DNA of 64,000 nt, from the NCBI GenBank assembly GCA_051294375.1, contig JBJCIZ010000028.1, forward strand, positions 489,623-553,622, read 5' to 3'. Below are positions 37,756 to 51,400 of this stretch, piece after piece (position 1 is the first letter of the stretch; each line of letters opens with the position of its first letter). Under the pieces are notes generated by a model that ran no database searches, had not been told where the DNA came from, and saw nothing but the letters and a program-made list of their open reading frames with translations. This DNA is from Paraspadella gotoi. Its lineage: Eukaryota; Chaetognatha. Position numbers and translations under genes: made by a program.

Positions 37756-40700
37756 CATTGAAAGAAATGAAAACAAATTTTGGGAAAGAATTTTTAATAC
37801 AGGGAAACAAAATAAAAAAAAGACGTACAATATCAATCAGAATATTAACCCTCTTTGACTTTGTTTTCTCACTCTCTCCAATTTTATACACACCATGTCA
37901 CATTTCTGATTCGGTTCATCCTAGTAATTCGCGACTGTTGACCCGAACGTGAAATCGAAACTTCACAACAAGATTATCACGCTAATTTGGATTTGATTGA
38001 NNNNNNNNNNNNNNNNNNNNNNNNNTCTCTCTCTCTCTCTCTCTCTCTCTCTTCATTTTGAAAGAAATGAAACAAAATTTTGGGAAAGAAATTTTAATAC
38101 AGGGGAAACAAAATAAAAAAAAGACGTAACATATCAATCAGAAATCTTTATAACCCTCTTTGACTTGTTTTCTCACCGTCTTCCATTTTATACACACCAT
38201 GTCACATTTCTTGATTCGGTTCATCCTAGGAATTCGCGACTTTGACCGACGTGAAATACGAAACTCACAACAAGATTATCACGTAATTTGATTTGATTGA
38301 TTCGAATAATTTGATTGATTTTGTCACAATCGCTGAGATTGTTTGATTGTTTGATGAATGTAGTGAATAATTGAACCGTTGATCTATAGGCGCAAAAAAA
38401 CTGTCTGAAAGTCTGATCGACCAAATGATGGATTGCATGATTGATTGATTTTATTGTTTAATTGATCGATTGATTGTTTGATTGATTTACGCTCCCTTTT
38501 TTTAAGCTGCGTGGATTTCCATCCGACTTGCGGTGGAATCGTCGCCGAATCGGGAATCGAAAATTGTCCGTTGGAACAGAGGATAGATCAGTCGGACAGA
38601 CTGTTGTTCAGGTGAGATAGATCTGTTGGACAGACTGTTGTTCAGGTGAGATAGATCTGTTGGATAGATTGTTGTTCAGGTCGGTGTGACCATCACTGAA
38701 TAAATAAATAAATAAGTCAGAAAAGTTACATTCTTAAGTTATATTCATTCTAAATTAATATTTAAACCATTCCAGTCCGCACGTGGTTTTGCTGTGGAAC
38801 GTTTTCGACCCCGTCTTTCCAAAATTGGTTCTCTCGGCTCCGGGTGAGAGTCTCTTGATCTGTCTCTGTCCCTGTCTGTGTGTCTCTCTCTCTCTAACCT
38901 CTTTCCTTCCATCCCTTCCCTTTCTCTCTTCCCTCTCTTCTCCCTTCCCCGCTCTCTCTCTCTCTCTTTGCAATTGTTTTCGTGATTGTGTGTGAATGAT
39001 GAGGTTGAATGGTTGGTGCGGTCGTCTTCGCTACAGCAATAACGACATCGAATATAGCATATGCAAAACACGACGTGCAACATTTGATAGAAAATACCCG
39101 TCATCTTCTAAAAGTCGACCCAACGACAAAAAACCTGAACACACAAACAACACACGATGACCATCCACCCACAGAAACGGATCGAAAAAAGCCACAACAA
39201 TAATCATGCGCCAGCACCAACAGACAAAAAATCAATCATAACCAACACAACTACACTTTGGGAGAGACTTCGATTGAGCAGCCTTGCTGGGACGTCGCTA
39301 TGCTCATGTCGACCTGGAGGGCTGAACACGCAGCAAAGCTGGTCCAAGAGTCAGCGGGGCAATGATAGGCTGTATTTTTTGCAATGACAGAGATGCATTT
39401 TTTTTGCTATTGGCTTGTCACCATGCCAGGTCTTTGTGCCCCCCCCTTCTCTTCACGCAGCACTCTCGCACGGCGGATTCTCATGCGGCGACGATTCGGC
39501 GGGATAATTAGACGACACTTCTGGTCTCCGTACCTCATGAGATTAAGCTGGGCAGTGTTTCCGAGACAGGCCTCAAGCTGCAGCAATGTGGTGCTCTCTT
39601 CCTCTCGTCTCTTGCTCTCTCTCTCTGCCCCCGTCCCCTCTGCCTGTCCTCCCCCTTCTCCTGCTCCTCCTCGCCTCTCTCCTCCTCCGCATCCCCCCCC
39701 TCCTCCTCCTGCCCTCCTCCTCTCTCCTCTCCTCTCTGCCTCTCTTCCCATCTTTGAAAGACATGCACACACACAATCTCCCTCTGCGCGCCACACGACA
39801 CATCTCTCTAATTACAGGGGACACCACCACCACACTCAAAAAACACCCGCAGCCACGTACACATCAACTCACCTCAGCCAACATCCTCTCACTCACCTCC
39901 TTCCCCGCACTTCCGCCTCTCTCTCTCACGCTGTCGTCCCCCCACTTTCCTCATATCCACACGCATCTCACACTTTCTTGCATTGGTCTCATCTCCCCGC
40001 GAATCTCGCCGCACTCCTTCGACCGACGCCTCGCACACACTACCGCACACACTCCACATCACCCACGACTCTAATCACGTCAAGTCCTCCTCCGCATCTT
40101 CGATCTGATCTCGAAATTCTGACTTCGACGTCCTCTTGTCCACATCGCTGCGCATTCGGTTTTCGCACTTTCGTCTCTGACTGAACCTCGCCTCAGTCGC
40201 ACCCTCACCCACCCTCTGACACACCTCCCGCTCTTTGCCTTCCTGCCGCCTCTACTCACGCGCGCAACAAAAAAACTGGTTGAAAGTCCTGCATCCGACC
40301 AACCATCGCATCGCGCAGCTTGCCGCACTGCACTCTCCGCATCCTCTCCGCACTCTTCCTTACTCTCGTTTCCACTTCTGCATCCGCATTGCATGTGTTT
40401 GACTTGACTTTACGCGCTCCCCTTTCTTCTCTTCCAAGCTGCGTCCGCGATTTCGCACTCCGCACTCTGCCGGTGGAATCGTCGCCGAATCGGGCAAAGC
40501 GAAAAGTTGTCCTTGGAACAGAGGATAGAGGATCAGTCGGAGACAGTACTGTTGTTCAGCGGGTGAGAATAGATGCTGTCCTTCGGACTAGACTGTCCTG
40601 CTTCTCGAGCGCTACCGAGTTGATCAGTCGGAGGAGACTGCTGTTGCGGGTTGGTGTGACCATCACTGAATAAAGGACGCACGGTCCTTACTATAAATTT

Positions 40701-42380
40701 TTTAGTTCTTCCCCCAAGACGACCCAAAAAAGTTTCCTCTTACCTCTCTGTAAGTTCATCCACCCTTCATTCTACACTTCACACTCATCTTAAACCATCT
40801 CCCCGTCCCCGCACGTGGCTCTTCGCTGCTTCGGCAACCGCTCTTCGGATGCCAGTCTTTTCCAAAAATTGGTTCTCTCCGCAGCGGCCTCCCGCGCGCT
40901 GCCCACGAGTCTGCTGATCTGCTCTCTGTCCTGTCTGTGGCTCCGTCTCTCTCTCTCTCTCGCACTCTTCTGCCTCACTCCTCTCCTTCCTCTCCCTCTC
41001 CCTTCTTCTTCTTCCCCGTCTCTCCATCTTCTCTCTCTATGCTCTCTCTCTCTCTCTCTCATCTCTCTCCTCTCCCTCTCTAGCACCTCCACCTTCTTCA
41101 TCCCTGTCCTTTCTCTCTCCTTCTCTTCTCACCTTCCCCGCTCCCTCCCCTCTCCTCCCTCTCCACCCTCTCTCTCTCTCTCGTCGTCTCTCTCTCGTAT
41201 GCTGCTCTCTGCTCTCTCTCTAAACGCTGGCTTTCCTTCCATCCCTTCCCTTCTCTCTTCCGTCTCTTCTCCCTTCCCGCCTCTCCTCTTCCCTCGTCTC
41301 TATCTCTTCTCCTCTCTCTCTAATCGTGCTCTCTCTCTGCTCTCTAAACCTTCTTTCCTTCCATCCCTTCCCTTTTCTGCTCTTCCCTCTCTTCTCCCTT
41401 CCCGTCCTCGTCTCTCTCTCTCCTTCCTCCTCCTTCGCCTCCGCCTCCCGCCGCCTCTCTCTCCTCCTCTTCTCTCACTCACTCCTCTCCTCACTCTCTC
41501 TCTCCTCCTCACCCCCTCCTCCTGCTTCNNNNNNNNNNNNNNNNNNNNNNNNNTCTCTCACCCTCCCTCTCTTTTCCAGAGGACGTGATGCGTTTCAAAT
41601 TCAACACGACAATCCCGGCTTTCGTCGTCGGCGGATGCTTCAACGGGCAAATCGCTCTGTGGGATCTTTCCCTGCACCAACATCTCATCGACGCTGGAGA
41701 GATGCAGTCCGGGTAAGTTCAGATCAGAGCGAGGGTAAGGTCTTGGCGGGATGAGGAGGAGGGGTGAGAATTTTTGGAGAGGGGACAAGGGTCCTGGGTC
41801 GGCGGGTCTCTTTGTGGCCCGTGGCGAGCGTTTGGAGTAAGAACAATAATCTTTTTTAACTCTTTGATATGCACATTTATTCAAAACGAGTTTACGTTAA
41901 ATATGTGCTATACCTTTATTGATGACTATCGGGACTGAGGCCGTTTATAATTTTTATTTCGTTTCTATATTTAACAAAACTAATTAGATTGAAAATATAA
42001 AATGAAGCATTAACTATTAAGAATAAATGAATAAACACCTTAGAAGCCTGTAGACTTTTATTGAAATAGAAATACACGATCAGTGACAAAATAATGTGTT
42101 TTATACATTAGGGCTGAGAGATAAATCTTTTTGATCAACTTTGTTTTTAATTTAAATTTTTTTTTACCCAAAAACCGCATTGGGATTTTATTACGAGACA
42201 GAAAAAAAAAGGTAATGATAAAAACGAGTAGAAAGATAAACCGTTACTGGTTGGGTTCAAGTTGGCGAAAGTTAAATAAGCTCAACAATTGTACGAATAG
42301 AAGGAGCTTTTGGGGATAAAAATTTTATTTGAGTAAAGAAACAAGGATATTTAGACGTGAGATAATATGATTAGCGAGTA

Positions 42381-42459
<79 letters not shown>

Positions 42460-45400
42460 AATCCTTTCGTTTCGTTGTGTTAGTTGATTATCAAAAAGAC
42501 GAATTTGATTTTCAACAACGATTCGTTTTTATTTTTAATCCGATGAGTAAATATTTGTAGGGGGAATTCAAAATTTTTTTTATAATTTAACTTTGGTTAT
42601 AATTTTTTCTCAATTTGTATGTTTTCGTAGCTTACGTATTATTTTAATTTAGGCTTTTGTATAAGCAATTGTCTACTTTTATGAAATTGGAACAACTAAT
42701 ATAAAAATTATCCATTCATTTCCCTGACTTTGGGACAGGCTTTGGTGGTTTAGGGCCTCCATCACTCTTACAAGATAATGACATAGCAGGTCCCTGCAAG
42801 CTTTCAATCAAGACTCTCTCACAGTCTCGTTTATTCACTCCCAGACGACCTGGCTTCCCTATCAATTATTATATTTTTCTTACGCTACTAAAAAACAAAA
42901 AACTCGAATGAGATTTCGTACTTCGTTTTCGTCGTCGACGTCATCCCTATTGTCGTCGTCGACGTCTTCCCTAATGTCTCGTCTTCCCTAATGTCATCGA
43001 AAGGCTCAAACAAAAAGACGTCGAGAAACAAAAGCTCAGTTTCGGATTAAAGACGGTTTCACTGTGAATGAGTGAAACGCGTTCGTCGATCACAAAAAAT
43101 TCACTCTCTCTCTCTTTTTCTTCACTCCAGCGCCCGCGGAAGCGTCTCGTCCGGATCCTCCAAGAAAGAAACAGAGTTGGACACTAAACTCAACTTGACT
43201 CTCTCTCGTCTCTTCTCGCGCCGCTGCTCGTCTCTCCCCGCCCGCCACTGTCTCTCTCTTTCTCTGTGCAGCGTCCAGGGCGCCCGCGGAAGGGCGTCGG
43301 TCGTCCGGATGCCTGCCGAAAAAAACAGGTTGGACGACGTAAACTCACGTTGACTTCGTCTCTGCTGGCTCTCTCGCCGGCCGCTCTCTCTGGCGTCCCC
43401 CCACCGACTCTCTCTCTCATCTCTCGACTGCCGAGCGCCTCGGAAGGTCGTCGTCCGGATCCTTGCGCAAGAAGAGAAACAGTTGCACTAAGTCTCAACG
43501 TTGACTGCGCGTCGTCTCGTCTCTCCCGCCCCTCTCTCTCTCTCGCCCCCCGACTCGTCTTCTCAGTTGCTTTGCTCTTCAAGCGTCGCAGCCGTGGCTC
43601 CCGCGCCGGAAGCGTGCGGTCCGGATCCCCAAGAAAGAAAACAGGTTGGCGACACGCTAAACGTCAAGCTGACGTCTCTCTCTCGCCCAGCCCACAACGT
43701 GCTCGGTCGTCTCTGTTGGCTGCTTTCACTCCAGGCGCGCCGCGGAAGCGCTCTCGTCGCGATCCTGCGAGCAGTAAAGAAACAGAGTGGCGACACGTGA
43801 AACTCAACTTGAGCCGGTCTACGTTGCGAGCGTCGGGCGAGGCAGCGTCGACGGGTCTCACGCGGACCGTGACGTTGCAGCGGCCTGCCCGGTCGTGTGG
43901 ATAGGTCGATCTCTCTCGGTGGTTGTGTGTGTGTGTGTGNNNNNNNNNNNNNNNNNNNNNNNNNGTAATTTTTTTATTGATTGAATGATTTATTTGATTG
44001 ATTGATTTGATTGTTTTGATTTATTACGTTCATTCGAATTCCGGTTAATTGATTGATTGAAGNNNNNNNNNNNNNNNNNNNNNNNNNNNNNNNNNNNNNN
44101 NNNNNNNNNNNNNNNNNNNNNNNNNNNNNNNNNNNNNNNNNNNNNNNNNNNNNNNNNNNNNNNNNNNNNNNNNNNNNNNNNNNNNNNNNNNNNNNNNNNN
44201 NNNNNNNNNNNNNNNNNNNNNNNNNNNNNNNNNNNNNNNNNNNNNNNNNNNNNNNNNNNNNNNNNNNNNNNNNNNNNNNNNGTTTGATTGATCGATACAT
44301 TCCGGTTAATTTATTGATTGAAGGCTAGTTTGATTGATTGATACATTCCGGTTAATTGATTGATTGAAGGATAGTTTGATTGATCGATACATTCCGGTTA
44401 ATTGATTGATTGAAGGCTAGTTTGATTGATTGATTGATTGATACATTCCGGTTAATTGATTGATTGAAGGATAGTTTTTAGTTTTTTTTTAAATCCTGTT
44501 CTTGTTTCTTCTTCTCTACTCGTCCACTTCCCCTCCCCTTAAATTCTCCCCCCCCCAGACCACTTTTCCGTCGATCGATTCGGTCAACCCTGGGAACCGC
44601 GCTCCCTCGAATCCTATCAATTCATGACGGCGGGATCCGATTTTAAGATTCTCATCTGGGACGTGAGAGGAAGAGGCGGACGACACATCGTGGAGACCGG
44701 TGATTGGTCGAAACGCTGAGACATTTTTTTTCTCATTGGTCGAGAGAGTTTGTTTTTTTTGGGGGGGGGTGGGAGATATGAATCTATTTGTGGTTAAGCC
44801 TCTATCTATGCTCTGGTCAGGGAAAAGATGTAAGTAGGATAAGTATGTATTAATANNNNNNNNNNNNNNNNNNNNNNNNNNNNNNNNNNNNNNNNNNNNN
44901 NNNNNNNNNNNNNNNNNNNNNNNNNNNNNNNNNNNNNNNNNNNNNNNNNNNNNNNNNNNNNNNNNNNNNNNNNNNNNNNNNNNNNNNNNNNNNNNNNNNN
45001 NNNNNNNNNNNNNNNNNNNNNNNNNNNNNNNNNNNNNNNNNNNNNNNNNNNNNNNNNNNNNNNNNNNNNNNNNNNNNNNNNNNNNNNNNNNNNNNNNNNN
45101 NNNNNNNNNNNNNNNNNNNNNTCTATTTCACTTCATTAATTTATTACAGTAGTTAATTGTTAATTTAATTTTAACTTTGTTGTACATTTCACAATGTATT
45201 ATATTTTTGAGCACTTCAAATTCACACATTGAATTGGCGCTGAAGAGTCGAAACATGTCAGTTGATATATCTCTTATCAAAACTTTGTTCTAAATAATTC
45301 ACAACGAAACAGAAAGGAAAAATACAACAATAACAAAGGGATTGAAAATTTCCTGAATTTAACTTTAACGACACATTGATATATTATTTTCATGAGGAGA

Positions 45401-48400
45401 TTTCCCGGAGAAAATGCGTTAGACGATTTAATTCGGCATTGTGGTAAAAATAGTCAGCTAATAATAGTAATAATTAGTAATTAGTAATCAGCAACTTGAA
45501 ATTCTTACATTGAGTCGTATCTTTCTCCTCCTCTTCATCCTCCTCCTTCAGCCAACAAAGTTTATCGCGGCAACGCCGACAAGATCCAGCGTCAGCAGAT
45601 GGAAGCCCCTTGGACCTTCAAGTTTCTGCAGCAGCAGTGGCAGCCGCTGGTCGTCATGAAGTTTCAACATCCCGACAGCACCATTATTTCGAGGTTGGAA
45701 AGGAGAGATTTGGGTGTCACAAAAAATTAAAGGAGAGTCTAGTTAATATTGAAGAGTCAGTAATTATTGTTATGTGTTAGTGACAGAACAAAGAAAGAGA
45801 GATTGATACTTCCTTGTTGGTGAAGGATTGATGATTAAGGCTATAGTAGTGAATGATTCGTTATCATTCCGGTTAATTTATTGAGTGAGGCTAGTTTGAG
45901 TGAGAGCGCACATGAGCGAGAGAATAGTGTCTGGTCTGATGATTACGCGACTCGACATGTACCGGTTATGTAGTGAGGAGAGGAAGGCCTAAGTTGTTTG
46001 ATGCTATGTAGATCTGAGAATTGGATACATTTGCCTGGGTTAATTTGATTGATTGAAGGGATGTGTTTTAGGTTTTTTTTTTAAAATCGCGTTCTTTGTT
46101 TTTCTTGCGTCTACTTCCGTGCCACATTCCCCTCGACCCTGTAAATTCTCCCCCCAGCTCAGCTTTTCCGTGTGCGATCGATTCGGGTCACCCTGGGATA
46201 TGCCGTGAGACGATTTGGTGCGTTCCGTAGAAGCCGGTAGCTGGAGATGCCACGCACGCGGCACGATACACAACTACGGAGTATTAGATATCGGTACAGG
46301 ATGCGCGATTTAAAGGGAGTTATTACTGGGATGTGGACGAGGCGAGAGTAAGGAGGGTGGATCGAGTGGACGAACACATCTGTGGTGAGACCGGTAGATG
46401 CGTGGTCGCTGAGAACGGTAGCTGAGCACATGATTTTTGTGTTCGGTTACGATCATCTTGGGTGCGAGGCGGTGGAGCAGTTGTAGTAGGTTCGTAGGTG
46501 TGGTTGGGAGGGAGGTGGATAGAAGTAGTAGAGTTTGTGGTGAGAGCAGCCTCTATCCTTTGTCATCTGGAGTCATGTGGAAAAGAGTAGGCGGGGAGTG
46601 AGGGTGCGGGTGAGGTAGGTTGTGTCATATGATGAGATAGTCGTGACTGATTTGAAATATAGAACGGGAACAGTCGGGGTAGCAGGTACGTAAGACATGA
46701 TTGGAACACATGGGATTGGATCTGTGGATCATCTTGGCTGGTTATAGAGAATGTGTACGCGGAGCCGAATTATAATACTCAGGTTAGTTTTCTGACGTAG
46801 CGTCCACTGGCTAACGGTGGACACACACTCGGGGGCAGTCTCAATTTTGGGAGCTCTTCTTCATTAGCGTGTGCGTGAGAAGTTTACGAAGCGGCTACGA
46901 TATTATATATATATATATATTTTCAACATTTCTTTAAATTTATTTCATTTCATTTAATTTATTAGCAGTAGTTAAATTTGGTTAATTATATTGTGTAGTG
47001 AACTCGAGTTGTGTTGTAATATTCACAATGTATTTGTGATTTTGGAGCACTTCAAATTCACACATGGTGAATTTGGGGCGGGCTGAAGAAGACTCGTAAT
47101 GTGTAGTCGTAACATGTCAGTTTGTTATATCTCTTATCAAAATCTTATGTTCTAAATAATTGTCACGAACGAAACAGGAAAGGAAAAATAATCATACAAT
47201 AACAAAGGGATTTGGAAAATTTCCTGAATTTAACTTTAACGAATCACATTTGTATATAATAATTGTACAATCAATAGTATATTAATTATGCCATTCATTT
47301 ATAATAAAGGTCTTATCTTGTCTCTCCTGAACGTTTGGAAACAGGTCTTGTGGTGTTTAATGGTCCCGGCATCACTCTTTACAGAGATAATGACCATAGC
47401 AGGTCCCTGCAAGTTTTCAATCAAGGACTCTCTGCTACAGATCGTTTGTTTTATTCACTGGTCCCAGAGTATACCGACGTGGGATTCACCTATGATACGC
47501 AATTGAAAATGATAATTCAGTCAAGTGAGTGGGCAGTGCTTAAGTTACATTTATTCTGAGAGGGAGAGAGGAGAGAGAACGGAGACAGATTATATATATA
47601 TATATAAATGAAAGAGTAGCGTGAAATTATCATCACTCTATTCACATGGTAGGTAGATAGTTATCGAGTACTGGCGGCCTCCCGGATACGAAAATGCGCG
47701 TGAACGAATAGGCGCTGATCGCACTCCCACTCTCGCATTGTGGGGTAAAATATATAGTCAGGCTAAGTAATGAGATAAATTTAATTAGTATTAGTAATAT
47801 CAAGCAACTTGAGTACGATCTGTATGTCGTCTTAACATGTGAGGATGGAATATTGTGTTCTCTGCCTCTTCATTGCGCTCCTGCCTTGTCATGCAACAGA
47901 GTAGAGAGTCGGGTTTGTGGTCAGCGCCGGACTCAACAGATCAATGCGTCTAGCTATGATGGAAGCCCTTGTGATCCTTCAGTTTTCTTGCAGCTATGCT
48001 TATGGCAGCCGACATGTTGGATGAGGCTGTCGTCATGAAGTTATGCGAGATACAACCGGGTTCGTGATGGAGTGTTGAGATGACTGAACACCATTATTTC
48101 GAGGTTGGAAAGGGAGGGAGAAGTTGGGGTGCGGTGCCACAAACAAAATTAATAAGAGGATGATGTCGAGGTTAATAATAATTGAACGAGGGTCAGTAGG
48201 ATTTATTGGTTGATGTGTTAGTTGACAGAACCGTTCATTACATTAGAGCTCAGTCCCTGAGTCTTTCGGATTCATGGCTGTATTACAACCGGAGGTTAGC
48301 AGGCGGGTTTTATAGCTGCCCGTCGTCCCTCTTTTAATCTGCTAGGGTGCGACCAACCTTGGCTTTACGAATGCACGGAACTTTTGGTTGGGGAGGCTGA

Positions 48401-51400
48401 ATGACTTGCCTTAGCTGATGGGAACGGTCCTTGGTGGTATTTTTAGTACTTACCATAATATCTTTACGGATTTACAAAGTACGTTTACCAGTTTGTGTTG
48501 AGTATCATCAACTGATGTACGCGTACTTGGCAAATACTATTTTTGCAACATGCGCTTCAGGTTCTCATTGCGAAATCTCCAAATATTTGCCTAGTACTGG
48601 TTTTTTCAATATTTTAAATATATGTTAATATTTTATTATAATTTACTAATTTTTATTATAGTTATTTTGTGATTTTTAATGTTAATGAAATCATTGTGTC
48701 TATGAGAATGCGGACAGGGAATTTTCTAGAACTAGATGTACGCTTTATTGAATGGAATATCTAGCGTCGGAAACACGAATTGCCTCAACGAGAGGATCGG
48801 TCGATTAATCAAAACTATTTCAAAATATAAGTTTAATTTAATTGTAATCTAATTTTAAATTAATTATATTAAGAGGTCAAAGGAGATAAATAATATCATT
48901 AAAAGTCACTAGGGGGTTTCGGGGAAAAAAAATATAGTTGCCGAAGAATACCAGCACAATCTAAACCTTCCTGGATTTTTTAAAAACATTCGTTAAGACA
49001 AATTTTTTACAGTGAACGATTAGTAAAAGCAATTTTAATTTCTCTTGAAGAGCAAAATTAAATGAATTTCCTGAATTAAGGATANNNNNNNNNNNNNNNN
49101 NNNNNNNNNGACAGTACCGTTCAATATAAGCAGTCCCTGAGCTTCGGGTTTGGTAAACGGAGGGCGAATGACTTGCCTCCCTTTAAATGAGGCACCAATG
49201 GCCAACTTGGATGACCTCGGTTATTTTAATTACTGAATGATTAGGTGGATTTTTAGTAACTCACCATATAATATCTTTACGGATTTACAATAGTACTTTA
49301 TCCAGTTTGTGTTGAGTATATCAACTAGTACGGTACTTGGCAAAATACTATTTTGCAAATGTGCATGCTTATCGCCAGGTTATTCTCTTCAATATTCTGC
49401 AATTTTCCTAGTACTGTTTTTTCAATATTTTAATATATGTTAATATTTATTATAATTTACTAATTTTTATTATTTATGATTTTTGTGATTTGTTAATAGT
49501 TAAGAATTCATTGTGTTTGGAGCACAGCGACAGGAATTTTGAACTAAGATTGACGATATTATTGAATGAGAATATCTAGGCGTCGGAAACGATCGAATTG
49601 CCTCGAGGAGGATCGGTCGATTAATCAAAACTATTTCAAATGATTAGTTAATTTAATTGTAATTTAATTGTATTAATATGATTAAGGGTCAAATGGAAAA
49701 TGCAAGTAAATAGTTAATCATTAGCCATAGGTGGGCGGGGAAAAAAAATAAGTGAAGAATACACCGAAATAAATCTGGATATCTTTAAACAAATTCGTAT
49801 TAATAGACTAAACGTTAAACTTTTACAGTAACGATTGTCAAAACAATTTTAATTCTCTTGAAGAGCAAAATTACATGAATTTCCCTGTAATTATAGGATA
49901 TGAAAGAGCTTAAGGTTAATGTCTCGACTAGTATTATGATTAGATTAACCTAATAATACTCAGACTTAAAAATCTTACAATCATTCATTGAAATGACCAC
50001 GACCGAATTTATCATGTCAGTTGCATTCTGTCCATTTAGACATTCATTTAGACATTCCAGGTTTCGTTCATTTTTCGCTTCAGCGGTTAGACATTCATTC
50101 ACGTCATGCACTCTCTAAATAAAGGTAATCTATTCATAATCATTGAATTAAATTTAAACTTTAGATACATTCCATTCGTTCGAATTTCGAATCGGATTCA
50201 ACAACCATATCCAATTCCCCTTAGACATATTACATCTTTTCGAAACGCCCTCTACATTCTCAATCATCATATCCCACAGATGACGATCATATCGATAAGC
50301 GTTGTATGACATTCCTCATTCGTTCATGTTCAAGATCCGGTCGTGATACACTTGCGGATAATTACGGAAATATCGATAATCGCTTGCGACCGACTTTTAA
50401 GCACATTCATCGGTAAATCCTTCATTGATTTACGCGAACCAATCTCGACAATTCAGTTGTTTGCATATTTCAGGTCTTACTAACCACTTTATGTGGGGAG
50501 ACGGACAAGGTCTTTTCTTCGCCGATTTCCGGCTCCTGATTAAGAACGTTCATTAGAAGAAATGTTGTGGTTCGATCGGGGTTAGGACACTTGATTTGTC
50601 TGTTATTTTTGGTGTTTTGTTCTTTTTAGATTAATTACGGTCTAATTGAATCGTTGGTTTAGTTTCATTGTTTTTTATCGTTGGCTTTACATTTATAGAG
50701 GCTACTTGTCTCTCGATATCGTTCATTGTTATCTGTTCATTCCAGACATGGTCAGCTGCAAATTAGATGCTAATTGTCATCTCGATGATATTGTATGTAA
50801 TTTTAAAATTCCTTTTTGGTGAATATAAGTGTTTCTGTATTTTTTTGTTCAACTAATTTATGTACTTACACATAGCCGTCTTGGAATCATCGCCGATCCC
50901 TCTTGAATTTCCTGAATAAGATTGGAAAGAGCTTAAGTTAATGCCCGACTACATATTTAACCAATACCTTAATCTAATCAAAGACTACGACGATCGTTAT
51001 TGATCGTCGGGCCCAGCAATAAAGTATTTACATTGAATAAATTAAACTTATAATCGATCGAATCGGATTTTCAAACCAACCATCCCCTTAAAATCTAAAC
51101 GCCCTCTCCAATCCAACCCAGATACGATCAGATCGAAGCGGCTCGTCAAGATCCGGCGGCGGCGAAACGAAACGGCGACCGGAAATCTTTGCCGAACATC
51201 CGGACAAAGTTTCATATCGGCACCGGAGACGGACAAGTCTTCTTCGCCGATTTCCGGCTCCTGAAAAGTTAGAAATGGGTGGGGGGGGGTTTGTGTTTTG
51301 TGTTTTGTTTTTTAATTCGTATGGTTTGGTTTTGTTTTTTTTTTGTTTACTTGGTCGTGGTCGTCGGTTGTAATTGTAATTGTAATTGTAATTGTTGTAA

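Noticed and set aside
39384-40184. 266-codon plus-strand frame
   Set aside because: It lies in the noisy second copy of 37.1-38.8 kb and is CT-rich. Conserved exons in it are frameshifted.
45694-48120. A second DNAI3-like gene copy
   Set aside because: The same order of non-coding and coding text with dense indels indicates a misassembled noisy copy rather than a paralogue.
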